Assembly: GCA_951640165.1 (NCBI GenBank)
Contig: OX621241.1
Location: 5,156,001-5,220,000 of the forward strand
Direction: 5' to 3'
DNA length: 64,000 nucleotides
Source: Pseudoips prasinana
Lineage: Eukaryota; Arthropoda; Insecta; Lepidoptera; Nolidae
In this document: positions 10,683 through 20,500 of the stretch, in pieces
How the letters are laid out: every line of letters begins with the position of its first letter
How positions within the stretch are numbered: position 1 is the first letter of the stretch
Program-made: the position numbers and the translations under genes
The notes under the pieces: generated by a model
What the model was told of the DNA's origin: nothing
Databases searched by the model: none
What the model saw: only the letters and a program-made list of their open reading frames with translations

Positions 10683-13364
10683 TCAGTTCACGTCACTATC
10701 ACAAATATATTTTCCGGAGACGAACCGCCGTTTGACGAGGGAGAGGCGGTATCCGCTGCCTATCAACTCGAACTCGATACCGGAGAGGGTCGCGCCCTCA
10801 CAGTTAAACTGCGCTGAGATGGTCGCCTTGCTCGAAGGGCCCTGCGCGAGTTCGAACCGCGCCTTGAGTGAACCCACACCGCGGTCCTCAGAGTGCTGCG
10901 ACAACTCCGTGTAGCGCCACAGTGCCTGTTCACTCTCGGCGCTCCACGAGTTCTTCGGCATCGCGATCACATTGGTGACGGCGCCGTTCATCGGCACGAT
11001 CACGGACACGTTTAGCAAAGGCGACGGCGGGCTCATGGCGTGCAAATTGTATTTGTAATCGACTTTCAAGTCGGTATGGTCGTCCTCACACTTCCAGTAA
11101 GATACCATTTGGAAGGGACACGACGCGGCTCCCGCTTTCGGTCGTATTTGGTATTTAAGTATATCGACATTGAAGTATTGCGCCGTCGGATTCTTCTCCG
11201 ACTGCCGCTTCAGAAGCGATGTAAGCGCAGGCATGTTGAATTCGACCACTGTGTTGTCGCGGGTCGACATCATTGCATTGATACTAATCAGCTGCTTGTT
11301 CGGTAGGACATTGTCTAGTCTATGTATGTTTTTCAGTCGGAAACATAATTTAGCAGGATTCGGATTGTTGGCGAGCACGCCCACGATGCCGGTTGGGAAG
11401 GAGAGCATCATGTCCCCCGACATTTTAACTTGGCACTTGGACTCTTCCGTACCACGGAAGTAGGAGTGAATAATCTCATGAAACGCAACTGCCAATGGTA
11501 TAGTGTCTGCCATACCTATCGTAAGAGGGGAAGGACCACGCGAACCAGACGAGCCGGCAGTACGGAAGTCACCCTCGGAACGCCGTGACGGTGGCCGCGG
11601 CAGTGAGATAGATGACATTGTAGGTGTCGAAGTTCGCACGGCCGACTGACTCATCTCGCCCACCTCCGAGAATAGATCGCCTACATCAGGATTAGAGATG
11701 GGAGTTGGACTCTCTAATAAATGTGATTGATTGCCTTGCAAAGGTGCATATGGATTGGATACATTGCCATGTGGCGAGGCAGGGTTACTGACGGTAGGAC
11801 TCTGGAACAGGTTCAAATCCATCAATAGGTCACTACTAGCCTTGCTTGTGTTAGCATTGGAGCCACGCCTTGTGGTGCCAATTTTGTAAAGGGATATGTT
11901 CTCTACCGTAGCTCTGAGCTCATCCACACTGGCTGATATAGGATTACATCCATTGCTTATTGGTTTGATTTCTACATGTATTTTTTGCTCTCTCTCTTCC
12001 TCAGAATCAGAGTCAGTTGAGGAGTATACACTACCTTTCTCATCTTTGGGCCTGATGCAGTAACCCTCATCATCTACCTCTGGGGAATTAATAAGGTCTT
12101 CCTTTGTTGGTACTTCTTCCTCTTTCTCTTCTAAATCTGATTTCTCACCTGGATTTGAATTTTCTGATATCTCATCCTTTTTCTTTTTACTTTTTTTCAA
12201 CTTAGGTTTAGTCCTTTTGCTGCGAAGGAACCATTTTGATTCTCTTAGAGTAGTTCTACCCATGTTATCATCTTTGTCAGGAACTACAGGAGTTGCTGGA
12301 GTTCCACTTGGGCTGGATGGTGCTGAGCATGGAGCAGCACCCTCTATGCTCCCACTTGGTTCCTCCTTGCTTTGAAAATTTGGTGTAAATAGATTCAAAA
12401 GTGAGGTAGTTCTCCTAGAAGTCTTAGTTGCAAATGAAGGCTCTTTTTTAGGTGCTTTAGCTGGCTGGGTAGGTTTGTGTGACCCATTTGAGACTGTTGA
12501 GATTTGGTCTGCTTCTGATATTGAGTTGTTAGCAGATCCTGGCTTAGGTAATGAAGGTGGTAGCTCAACTAAAACTGCTTTCTCTATTGCATTGTATTTC
12601 TCTATGAGGAACTGTTCCAGTAATTTTTCAGCTGTTAACTCCATACATTGGTGTTTGAAGTCCCTATGTACCTGCCCCATGAGGTCATGGTTGTTCTGTA
12701 TGATGTCAGCATAGGAGTTAACAAACTGTTTCATTTGCTTCAGGTGAGCTTCCTCTACATCTTGGAAATGTTTACATGTTTGGGTCATTTTTTTCTCAAA
12801 GTCCTGTTTCACTAGGTTGTACTTTTCAGCCAGCTGCCGGTAGTCTTCATGGAGCTTCTTTAGTTTCACTTCAGCCTTTTCTATATCTTTGGCAGAGGCA
12901 TTATCTTTGCGTAACTTTTCTAACTCAGCTGATTTAGTGGTGTATACATCTTTAGCTTTTTGTAATGCCTGTTTGGTGTTTTGTATCAGTAATACTACTT
13001 CTAATGTGTTGGACTCAGAGTCTTTAACAGCTTTGTGCTTTTTGTGTAGCTCATCAGCATACCTTGCAACATCCTTGACTAGTTCACTGAGTTTTTGGAA
13101 CATGTGTTGATGTAAATTGGACAGTTTCTCTGCGGAACATTTCAAGACGCCCCAAAAGGGAGCGAATGTACCCTGCGCGCAGTTACTGTTCGCTTGTTTC
13201 GCTAGCTTTGCTAAAGATTTGGAATTCGTCTCCTCGATGTTAGATCTCTCTCTAAGGTACTCTGAGAGCTCTTTGCTGGCGATCAGTCCGAATTTCATGT
13301 TTTGATATAAAATATCGTATCCATTGTGCTCGTTGGCGAAAAAATCTACAAAGTTGACACTCAT
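10683..13364 (-). CDS. FCHO: FCHO endocytic adaptor (F-BAR and mu-homology domain), intronless
   Basis: This 893-residue protein nucleates clathrin-coated pits at the plasma membrane by bending PIP2 membrane and activating the AP2 adaptor. Residues 1-268 form the F-BAR domain; the start MSVNFVDFFANEHNGYD and later KELSEYLRER match FCHO family members, supporting the ATG at 13364. The middle (270-615) is Ser/Pro-rich and disordered, with a polybasic stretch near 380-395 and the conserved DDEGYCIRP and SSTDSDSEEE block near 431-455 that in FCHO proteins contacts AP2. Residues about 617-890 form the C-terminal mu-homology domain, starting TIPLAVAFHEIIHSYF, which binds cargo adaptors such as Eps15 and Dab2. 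Length matches full-length FCHO1/2 (about 800-890). The ORF is uninterrupted and has no introns, and it lies inside intron 1 of the parcas-like gene on the same strand, so it may share that promoter. Confidence 0.93.
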   Translation of the reverse strand: MSVNFVDFFANEHNGYDILYQNMKFGLIASKELSEYLRERSNIEETNSKSLAKLAKQANSNCAQGTFAPFWGVLKCSAEKLSNLHQHMFQKLSELVKDVARYADELHKKHKAVKDSESNTLEVVLLIQNTKQALQKAKDVYTTKSAELEKLRKDNASAKDIEKAEVKLKKLHEDYRQLAEKYNLVKQDFEKKMTQTCKHFQDVEEAHLKQMKQFVNSYADIIQNNHDLMGQVHRDFKHQCMELTAEKLLEQFLIEKYNAIEKAVLVELPPSLPKPGSANNSISEADQISTVSNGSHKPTQPAKAPKKEPSFATKTSRRTTSLLNLFTPNFQSKEEPSGSIEGAAPCSAPSSPSGTPATPVVPDKDDNMGRTTLRESKWFLRSKRTKPKLKKSKKKKDEISENSNPGEKSDLEEKEEEVPTKEDLINSPEVDDEGYCIRPKDEKGSVYSSTDSDSEEEREQKIHVEIKPISNGCNPISASVDELRATVENISLYKIGTTRRGSNANTSKASSDLLMDLNLFQSPTVSNPASPHGNVSNPYAPLQGNQSHLLESPTPISNPDVGDLFSEVGEMSQSAVRTSTPTMSSISLPRPPSRRSEGDFRTAGSSGSRGPSPLTIGMADTIPLAVAFHEIIHSYFRGTEESKCQVKMSGDMMLSFPTGIVGVLANNPNPAKLCFRLKNIHRLDNVLPNKQLISINAMMSTRDNTVVEFNMPALTSLLKRQSEKNPTAQYFNVDILKYQIRPKAGAASCPFQMVSYWKCEDDHTDLKVDYKYNLHAMSPPSPLLNVSVIVPMNGAVTNVIAMPKNSWSAESEQALWRYTELSQHSEDRGVGSLKARFELAQGPSSKATISAQFNCEGATLSGIEFELIGSGYRLSLVKRRFVSGKYICDSDVN

Positions 13365-13425
13365 CTTTGCAGTTACGAAGGCCTACCATAAAAGTTACTC
13401 AGTACATTATTTTTCACTCACTGAC
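13365..13425 (-). other. 61-nt spacer between parcas exon 1 donor and FCHO ATG (possible mini-intron)
   Basis: The spacer begins GTCAGT on the minus strand and ends CAAAG directly before the FCHO ATG. Splicing across it would join DPRIQ in frame to FCHO Met1. A second AG (13383-13384), leaving 'gccttcgtaactgcaaag' in the exon, is also in frame. Both introns (61 or 43 nt) are near or below the usual minimum, so either is a hypothesis. The default reading is that this is the 5' UTR of FCHO. Confidence 0.35.
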
Positions 13426-13494
13426 CTGTATTCTAGGATCGAGTTCAGTATCACCATTGTCGTCAGCCGGGATCGTAAATGAGGACTCTTCCAT
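13426..13494 (-). CDS. pcs: SH3BP5/parcas homologue, coding exon 1
   Basis: On the minus strand an ATG at 13494 opens 23 codons, MEESSFTIPADDNGDTELDP plus RIQ, ending at a CAG/GTCAGT donor. An acidic, short N-terminus followed by 'DPRIQ' is characteristic of SH3BP5 proteins, and exon 2 at 8196-8258 continues with ELEKLN in the same phase. Intron 1 is 5167 nt and contains the whole FCHO gene. The 5' UTR and promoter lie to the right (13495 to about 13800). Confidence comes from the two exons supporting each other. Confidence 0.85.
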
Positions 13495-13711
13495 TGTACT
13501 ACTAGGACTAGGAAGCCACCCAATCACCTAAATTACATCACCGACACAATAGTAAGCGTCACCTTCACTTGCAATTAACACATACAACAATTATTGGCTG
13601 AAGACATCACAAATGAGATTATATATTGTAGTCGTTAAACACTTATTGTGGTTTTACGTTACAATTTAATTTAGCAAAATAAATAATAAAATATGATTTT
13701 TTCATTCAAGA

Positions 13712-13734
13712 TGACGTCCACCTGCGTGACGTCA
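13712..13734. promoter_or_regulatory. Paired CRE-like sites upstream of parcas/FCHO
   Basis: A perfect palindromic TGACGTCA at 13727-13734 and a one-mismatch TGACGTCC at 13712-13719 lie about 220-240 bp upstream of the parcas ATG. This is the CREB/ATF consensus and the position fits a proximal promoter. Function is inferred from motif and location only. Confidence 0.4.
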
Positions 13735-14336
13735 AATAATAACAATAGACAAATTTACGTAGTAGATTTTTTTAAAGGGTTGCCTTAAAGCCACAAATTT
13801 GTTAGCTTTAGGCGATTTTACTAGCAAGTCAGAAAAACACTCGACTAGACGCACGATCGCCACTCATAATATATTGGAACGCGGAAACCTTATTATTATT
13901 ATTCTAAATGTAAACCAAAGTGTGTACCATCGCTCAGCAGTAAGAAACGCAACACTTCAGTAAAATTGAATTTTATTGTGGATACAGTGGTTGTACGAAT
14001 AATTAGGGTTACGTATCGTTTTTGTTTATTTCACCGAAGTCACGTCTGCCACTGTATCAGTTAACCTATTATCAATTAGTCTTTTTTCGTTACTCCAACG
14101 TTTCATTTTGTCGAAACGTTTTATTTTAATTACCATATTTTAATTTCATCAAACGCCTAGAAAGTTTGTGCACTTTATTTCATCTCTTATTACTAATTTA
14201 TTACTGGAGTACATATTTCTAATACATTTTCTTTCTCACGCTTAAACATCGGCTTAGCGGTGTTCTTGAAGCTTCGCTACGAGTAAGTGGCAGATTGTAC
14301 AATGAAGTCGTTTAGGGCCTATACACACCACTTTTT
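13735..14336. other. Non-genic stretch upstream of parcas/FCHO
   Basis: AT-rich with no exon recognised. It probably contains the distal promoter of the minus-strand genes on its left side. Confidence 0.4.
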
Positions 14337-14357
14337 AAGCGCGTCGTCGACGCGCTT
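14337..14357. repeat. Perfect 21-nt GC-rich palindrome
   Basis: AAGCGCGTCG and CGACGCGCTT are exact inverse complements around a single T. CpG-rich perfect hairpins stand out in this AT-rich setting. It may be part of a decayed MITE ('gggcctatacacacc' lies just left). Confidence 0.6.
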
Positions 14358-14559
14358 TTGTAGCGATACAGACGCGATACGCACGCAAGTCAGACGCAGC
14401 CTGTGGACCTTTGCACACTTGTATAAATTCAAATCCAAGTTTGAATTGATACAGACGTGCGTGTGTATCGATACAGATAATAATATCAAATTGACGATCA
14501 TCGCTTCATTGGATTTTAAGAATCTTCAATTCCGTGGAATAACTTTAATGATTTTGGAA

Positions 14560-16900
14560 TTGTTTCACATAGTGCAGTCATTGAAGCATTATTGCTCCGA
14601 TTTTTTTTACTGTGAACCGAATTGCATACAATTTTGGAATTAGGTTCATCTTACCCTTCACTTCAAAAGTGAAAATGATTTGAACTCCGCAACCACCCTG
14701 GGGGTTGCCACCCCTTCTCGAAGGTGATTTTATTTTTTTTCAAAATAACCTCAGATATCGATAGAAGGCCTAATTATAAGCAAAAATCATCTTTAAAATT
14801 TTTCAATAAATCCAATACTTTTCAAGTTATTGGCAATTGAAAATTCGCAATTTTTTCACGTTTTTCATTGGTTTTTTTGGCAATATCTCCAAAAATGTAC
14901 GTTTTATCGAAAATTTTATAGAGAACAAAATTGTAGCAGATAAAACAATAAACAATTTGGTTTTTTATAGAGTATTCTAAGTGCAATATTAAGCTAGATA
15001 TTAAAGATCAAAGCCGTTTTTTATTTTGTCTGAAATTTAATCGATGTGGTCAATGCCATCTAGCGGCGAGCAAATGCATTTTATGCATTCTAATACAATA
15101 GGGTTTTATAGTCCTTGAAATAAGCTTTAAAATGAGCACTATTAAAAGTCTTTTGCACGTAAACTAAGTGAGCTGTATTGCAAATAAGGAGAGCATCTAA
15201 TGTTTTTTCTTTTAAATCAATGGGTTTCATAAGTGCCATTTCCACCAAAATTAAATTTAATCATATTCCGCCTAGAATTAACTTAATTATGAAGAGTTTG
15301 ATAGATAGTATCAGTTGGGCTGCTTCAGGACACATAATTTTCAAAAAAGTCACGATTAAAAAAATAAACAAAATTTACAATTTTAAAAAAACTCACTTTT
15401 TTTTCATAATATCTCAAAAATGACGACAGATACGTATAAAAGTGTACGAATAAAAAATTTAGGTATTTTTATGACAAACAATTTGGTTTTTTTGTTTATT
15501 CTGTCAAACAAAAATTGACGGAGATATGATTGTTTAAAGAGCACATGGCAGCGCAATCACAGCCTCTCTTAAGCCCTTTAACCCTTCACCGTTTTATAAA
15601 AAGGTTATTTACTATATATTGCAATGCAGGATATTGTAGCTCTCTTAATTACCTTTACAATAGTGTTTTATAAATTGTGATAGCATGAAAATTGAAGGAG
15701 TTATGGTCCAAAAACTTATCATATTTTTTTCTACTTAGTAACTGAAAATTTCTTTTGCAGCAACGTGAAAGTACGCAGTATAATAGAGACCCCCAAGTAT
15801 TGTAATGTTTATATATATACATAATATGGCTCATATATTTTGGAAACGTAGGCATGAATACATACCAACGTTCTAATATGTATATATAACACATTTGAGT
15901 GAAGGGGCCAACGAAAAAGCCATCGATAATAAAATTAACTGATAGATTATGTATAGTGGAATTTTTAATTCAACACATTTTTTAGAGCTATTGGATACAT
16001 AAATATATATTACTAAACTGCAAAAAAGGATGTGGAGCATCTTGCGGATGCAGAAAAGTTGGTCTGTTTTGTAATAGTACCTGTGGATCGTGCAGTGGAG
16101 ATAACTGCCAAAATAGCCCTCTGATTCAGCCAGAAGATGTTGAATGTGGCAGCGACTCCGATATTGAGTCATGAATAATAATATTATATTTTAATAATAA
16201 TAGTACAATTTTATATAATTTGTAAATATTTTATTCAATAAATGGCAATTTTTTACTCTAAATTAAATTATTTTTAAATATGCAATCATATATATTTACT
16301 GTTTTAATTTAGGGGTAGTTTTAAGGGTAGAAAAGCTTAAGAATATGATAATAATTTTCGAGAGTATGGAATAATATTTAAATCCTTTTCATTTTATATA
16401 AAGAAAAATTTAACCATTTTTTATCAAGGGGTAGTTTTCAAGGGTTGAAAGGGGGTTAAAAATTTGATAATTATTATAGAGAATATAAAATATTACTTAC
16501 TCTATACTTACATCTTTTTGTGTCATACCAAAGTATTTTTTGTGATTTTTTCAATTTAGGGGTTGTTTGCAAGGGTTGTAAGATTTTCAAGGGGTTGAAA
16601 ATGATTTTAATATGAGGTAATTATGTTAGAAAATACTTTACAATTTCACCCCTTACTATTAGACATGTTTTATAGCGATAAAATGGCTCAATGTCAATTT
16701 TTCCATTAAGAGGTTGTTTACACCCCTTAAAAATAATAGGCGGAGTTCTGATCATTTTCACTTTTGAAGTTAAGGGTAAGATGAGCCTAATTCCAAAATT
16801 TCATGCAAATCGGTTCACAGTAAAAAAATTTGGATGTAAGACCGTATTTTTCGCTTCAATGACTGCACTAACATTCAAAGACCACTTGGTCCTACCGATA
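14560..16900. mobile_element. Unclassified DNA element with long inverted repeats
   Basis: Sequence near 14570-14690 ('gtgcagtcattgaagc', 'ttttactgtgaaccgaattg', 'ttttggaattaggttcatct', 'acttcaaaagtgaaaatgat') recurs in inverse orientation at 16735-16870, giving inverted arms of roughly 130-150 bp. The 2.3 kb interior has repeated AT-rich 'ggggttgaaa' blocks, a partly repeated 'caatatctccaaaaatg' module (near 14880 and 15405) and a cysteine-rich exon at 15986-16174. Outer borders and target duplication could not be fixed. No known transposase domain was seen. Confidence 0.55.
15986..16174 (+). pseudogene. Cysteine-rich terminal exon of an unknown element protein
   Basis: After a splice acceptor-like 'acattttttag' the frame reads 62 residues to a TGA: SYWIHKYILLNCKKGCGASC, then GCRKVGLFCNSTCGSCSGDN and CQNS, with an acidic tail ending SDSDIES. 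Nine cysteines in about 35 residues resemble TSO1/tesmin-type CXC tails. From memory, a similar Cys-rich C-terminus occurs in uncharacterised insect and cnidarian multicopy proteins. No upstream exon was securely identified, although 'tcttttgcag' near 15760 could be another acceptor. Probably the 3' end of the element's own gene, transcribed rightward. The function is unknown. Confidence 0.5.
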
Positions 16901-17359
16901 TCAAGTTTGAAAGCGATTGTTTCAATTAATTAAAAGTCCACAATTTATATATTATATTGTTACAGGATCAGTTGGAATCGATGCTATAATCGTTTTACGC
17001 GATGACATATATAACATTATATATTTTTAGGCGATTTTTGTCCGAGAAATTGAGTTTGTCTATGATTATAACCTTAACAATACCCTATAAAATTAAATAA
17101 CGAGACATGAGTGATAAATATATCGGAGCTCTCTTGTACGCGTGTATAATTTGGCTGTAGCTACTAGCGCCAATCAAGTATCATGTAGACTTTGCTGTTC
17201 TGCCGGGTTACATGATGCTTTTTGTCCAGTTTGACGTAAATCAGCTACAATTTGCTCCGATTTCATTTTTTCATTGAAGTGGATTTTAAGATAAATTCTT
17301 TATATGAGTGACATAACTGGCGCTTGCTATTTGTTGCTCGTGTCGTTACCGGTGATATT

Positions 17360-17431
17360 CGTTGTCAGAGTTTGTTTCTGAGACGGTGATCGCATCCAAT
17401 CTGTATGCAACTATTACGCGTCGCCTCTACT
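17360..17431 (+). promoter_or_regulatory. Probable 5' UTR and start region of Sds3
   Basis: An initiator-like 'gttgtcagagtttg' lies near 17360 and the 5' UTR would run to the ATG at 17432. The TSS is inferred. An upstream in-frame ATG at 17405 would add nine residues; the ATG at 17432 ([10 protein letters not shown]) is preferred because SDS3 proteins open directly into an acidic region. Confidence 0.35.
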
Positions 17432-17570
17432 ATGTCTTACCAAGGATCACCTTATTCGGGTCCGGGAGACGAGTATGACTTCGAGGACGACGGGTACGAC
17501 GATTTGGACGAGTACAGAGACAGGGACGAAGCGCTACCACCACCACCGCCAGCAGAAGACAGCGATGAAG
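17432..17570 (+). CDS. Suds3: Sds3 exon 1
   Basis: Encodes 46 residues plus one base: a Tyr/Asp-rich acidic stretch ([20 protein letters not shown]), a run of prolines and EDSDE, ending at GAAG/GTGTGT. Acidic N-termini precede the coiled coil in SDS3/BRMS1 proteins. Confidence 0.85.
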
Positions 17571-20500
17571 GTGTGTTTTGTTTACGTTCGTTATCTCACC
17601 TGTTTTGGTATCTGATTTCAATAAACCCAATATAACCTCGTATAATAGTCCTTCTATAATCTCGGGTGACATGTAAACATTAGTTACGTAATTACAACAA
17701 GGTTATTTACTTATAAAGTGGGGCATATTGGAGCATTCCCGCCTATTTTGGATCGTTCAGTTTGGTGACGTAATGTGTTCTTTTTTGTGTCACTTTCTCC
17801 ATATAAACATCATTTGTATAAATAACAACATGTGTGACCCAACTTTCTCAAGTCACTGTTGAGTACAGCTTGTTGCTAAGGTACATTGTAGGCTTGTTTC
17901 AAACTGTCTTCTGAAAAAATTTATAAATTAGTCTAAATTATTCACATGTTGACAATCTCTGTATGGCCACATCAGCTGATAACCAGAACTAACAGCTTCT
18001 TATTTAAGCACACAATTGATTTTTCATAGTTCATGGCTATATAAATCATTTATGGCCATATAACATACCAAGTTACTTCAAAAACAATATGATTGAAAGT
18101 GAGCCTATAATACTTGCTGGTAATACAAATGATAAAGAGTTACTTTTGTAGTTTGGCAAAAGATGTATACCTGGTACAACCAGAAGAGGAAGACCTATAA
18201 CATTCTCTGACCAAATTGGAGATGTTCTCAAGAAAGGCTAGGTCAAAAGTATCCTAAACAATTCCCGTTTTTTTTACTATTAATGTTTAGCCTATGATCA
18301 GTGCAGCTACCATGCTCTCTCTGCACCCCCCTAAGGTTGACTGGCAGAAAATGCCTAGGGCATAAGTCCGCCTTTGTATAATTTTTTGTGCATAAAGTTA
18401 TAAATAAATAAATAATAAACCAGCAAACATGTTTTGAGAATATAACAACAGTAGATTGTGGCAAATAGAAATCCAATGTCTTTGCCTACTGCTCTGGGAA
18501 ACAGGTGTGAGTATATGTATGTATGTATGTACTTTGTTGATAATAAATAATTTAAATAACCATGAACTATGAAAAATCAATTGAGTGCTTAAATTCTTTC
18601 TTTATTTTTTAAATTGGTGTTTGTTTTGGTTATCAGCTGTTCTGGCCATACAGGCATTTTTAACATGTGAATAAAACTATTTGATTTGAAGAAACTTGGT
18701 AAAACTTTATTTTGAAAAGATTATTTGTAGAGATATTAGGTCTTTACCTATGAAATTGCCGTTCTGCAGTACTGGCCATTTCAAATCAAAATAATTTTTG
18801 TTTGGCTAAGAATTCTAATTTCAAATTAATTTTATTTTAAAAACATGGATTCTTTTTTCCAAAAGTAGTCATTTCTTTATTGATTAGTGTTACATTTTCA
18901 TCGCATTTCAATCTTTTTCGTCATCATGGATACGTTAAAAATTCGAGTAATTATGGAATATGAGTACCGTCGTGGCAGCAACGCGGCACAAGCGGCACGC
19001 AACATCAACGACGTTTACGGAGCTAACACTACAAACCAACGCACCACCTGTTATTGGTTTGCTCGCTTCCGTTCTGGAAATTTCGACCTGAAAAATGAAC
19101 CTCGCGGTCGTCCGAAGACTTTGGTCGACAATGACGAATTAAAGGCGGTTGTGGAAGCTGATGATACACAATCTACGGCTGAATTAGCAGCAGCTTTCGA
19201 CGTTAGCGTCAAAACAATATTGGTCCATTTGCGTCAAATTGGCAAGGTAAAAAAGCTTGACAAATGGGTGCCCCACGAACTCAATGATCGCCAGCGCGAA
19301 GTACGCGTCGAGACGTGCCTTGCACTGCTCAACAGACACACAAATGAAGGAATTTTGAACCGCATTGTTACCTGCGATGAAAAATGGATTCTGTTTGATA
19401 ACCGCAAGCGCTCAGCAAGTTGGTTGGATCCTGGTTCAGCACCTAAACAATGCCCTAAACGAAAACTTACCCCTAGAAAAGTGATGGTCACTGTTTGGTG
19501 GTCTAGCGCCGGTGTGATTCATCACAGCTTCTTACCAAACGGGGTGAGCATTACTGCAGATGTGTACTGTGAAGAACTGAGCACAATGATGGAGAAGCTG
19601 GCGCATCTCCAACCAGCATTGGTCAATCGCTCGTCTCCGCTGCTCCTGCACGACAACGCGCGACCTCATACTGCACAGCAGACGGTCTCCAAGTTGCAAG
19701 AACTGGGGTTGGAAGCTCTCCGTCATCCGCCCTACTCACCAGACCTTGCGCCTACAGACTACTACTTTTTCCAGAATTTGGATAACTTCTTGGCGGGAAA
19801 AAAATTCAATACCCGAGAGGCAGTACAAAATGCCTTTGAAGAATTTGTTGCCTCCCGTCCAGCTGATTTCTTTAAGAAGGGCATCAATAAACTGCCACTG
19901 CGATGGCAAAGATGCATTGATTGCATGGGTGATTACTTCGATTAATACAAATAAAAAAATTCATGAAAAAAATTCGTTTAAATTTTTTCATACAAAACGG
20001 CAATTTCATAGGTAAAGACCTATTATTTTCTAGAGATTCAAGTGTGGTTGGATAAATAGTTATTTAATCAGACAGTATTCTATTCCAATATATCATTCAG
20101 ATTGATGTTCCATAATCTTGTGTAGTGATAGCTCTGGTTCCCTTATATTTTGTATTCTTATTTTAAGTCTGCCTACTAGCAGTAGGCAGACTTAGAATAC
20201 AAAATATGACTAAAAAAAAAAGAATAATATCTATGAATCAAAGGTGTAACATAAATATATAGTGGACCTAACTTCAGGAGTTTAATTTGTACATATATAA
20301 AACTAAACAATACTACATCAACATGCAAAATACACAAAAATATAAATTAATTTCTGTACAAGTACAATAATCAGCTGCCATATTTTGATTTTAGAGCCAA
20401 AAATAATTTTCATATGTCATAAACTAGGTTCTCAAGTCCTTAAGTTTCAGTTACACTATTTCAGTTACACCTTGTATAAAGTCTTGGTATTACTAACACT

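Noticed and set aside
11040..11463. Plus-strand frames inside FCHO
   Set aside because: Shadows of the mu-homology domain coding sequence on the minus strand.
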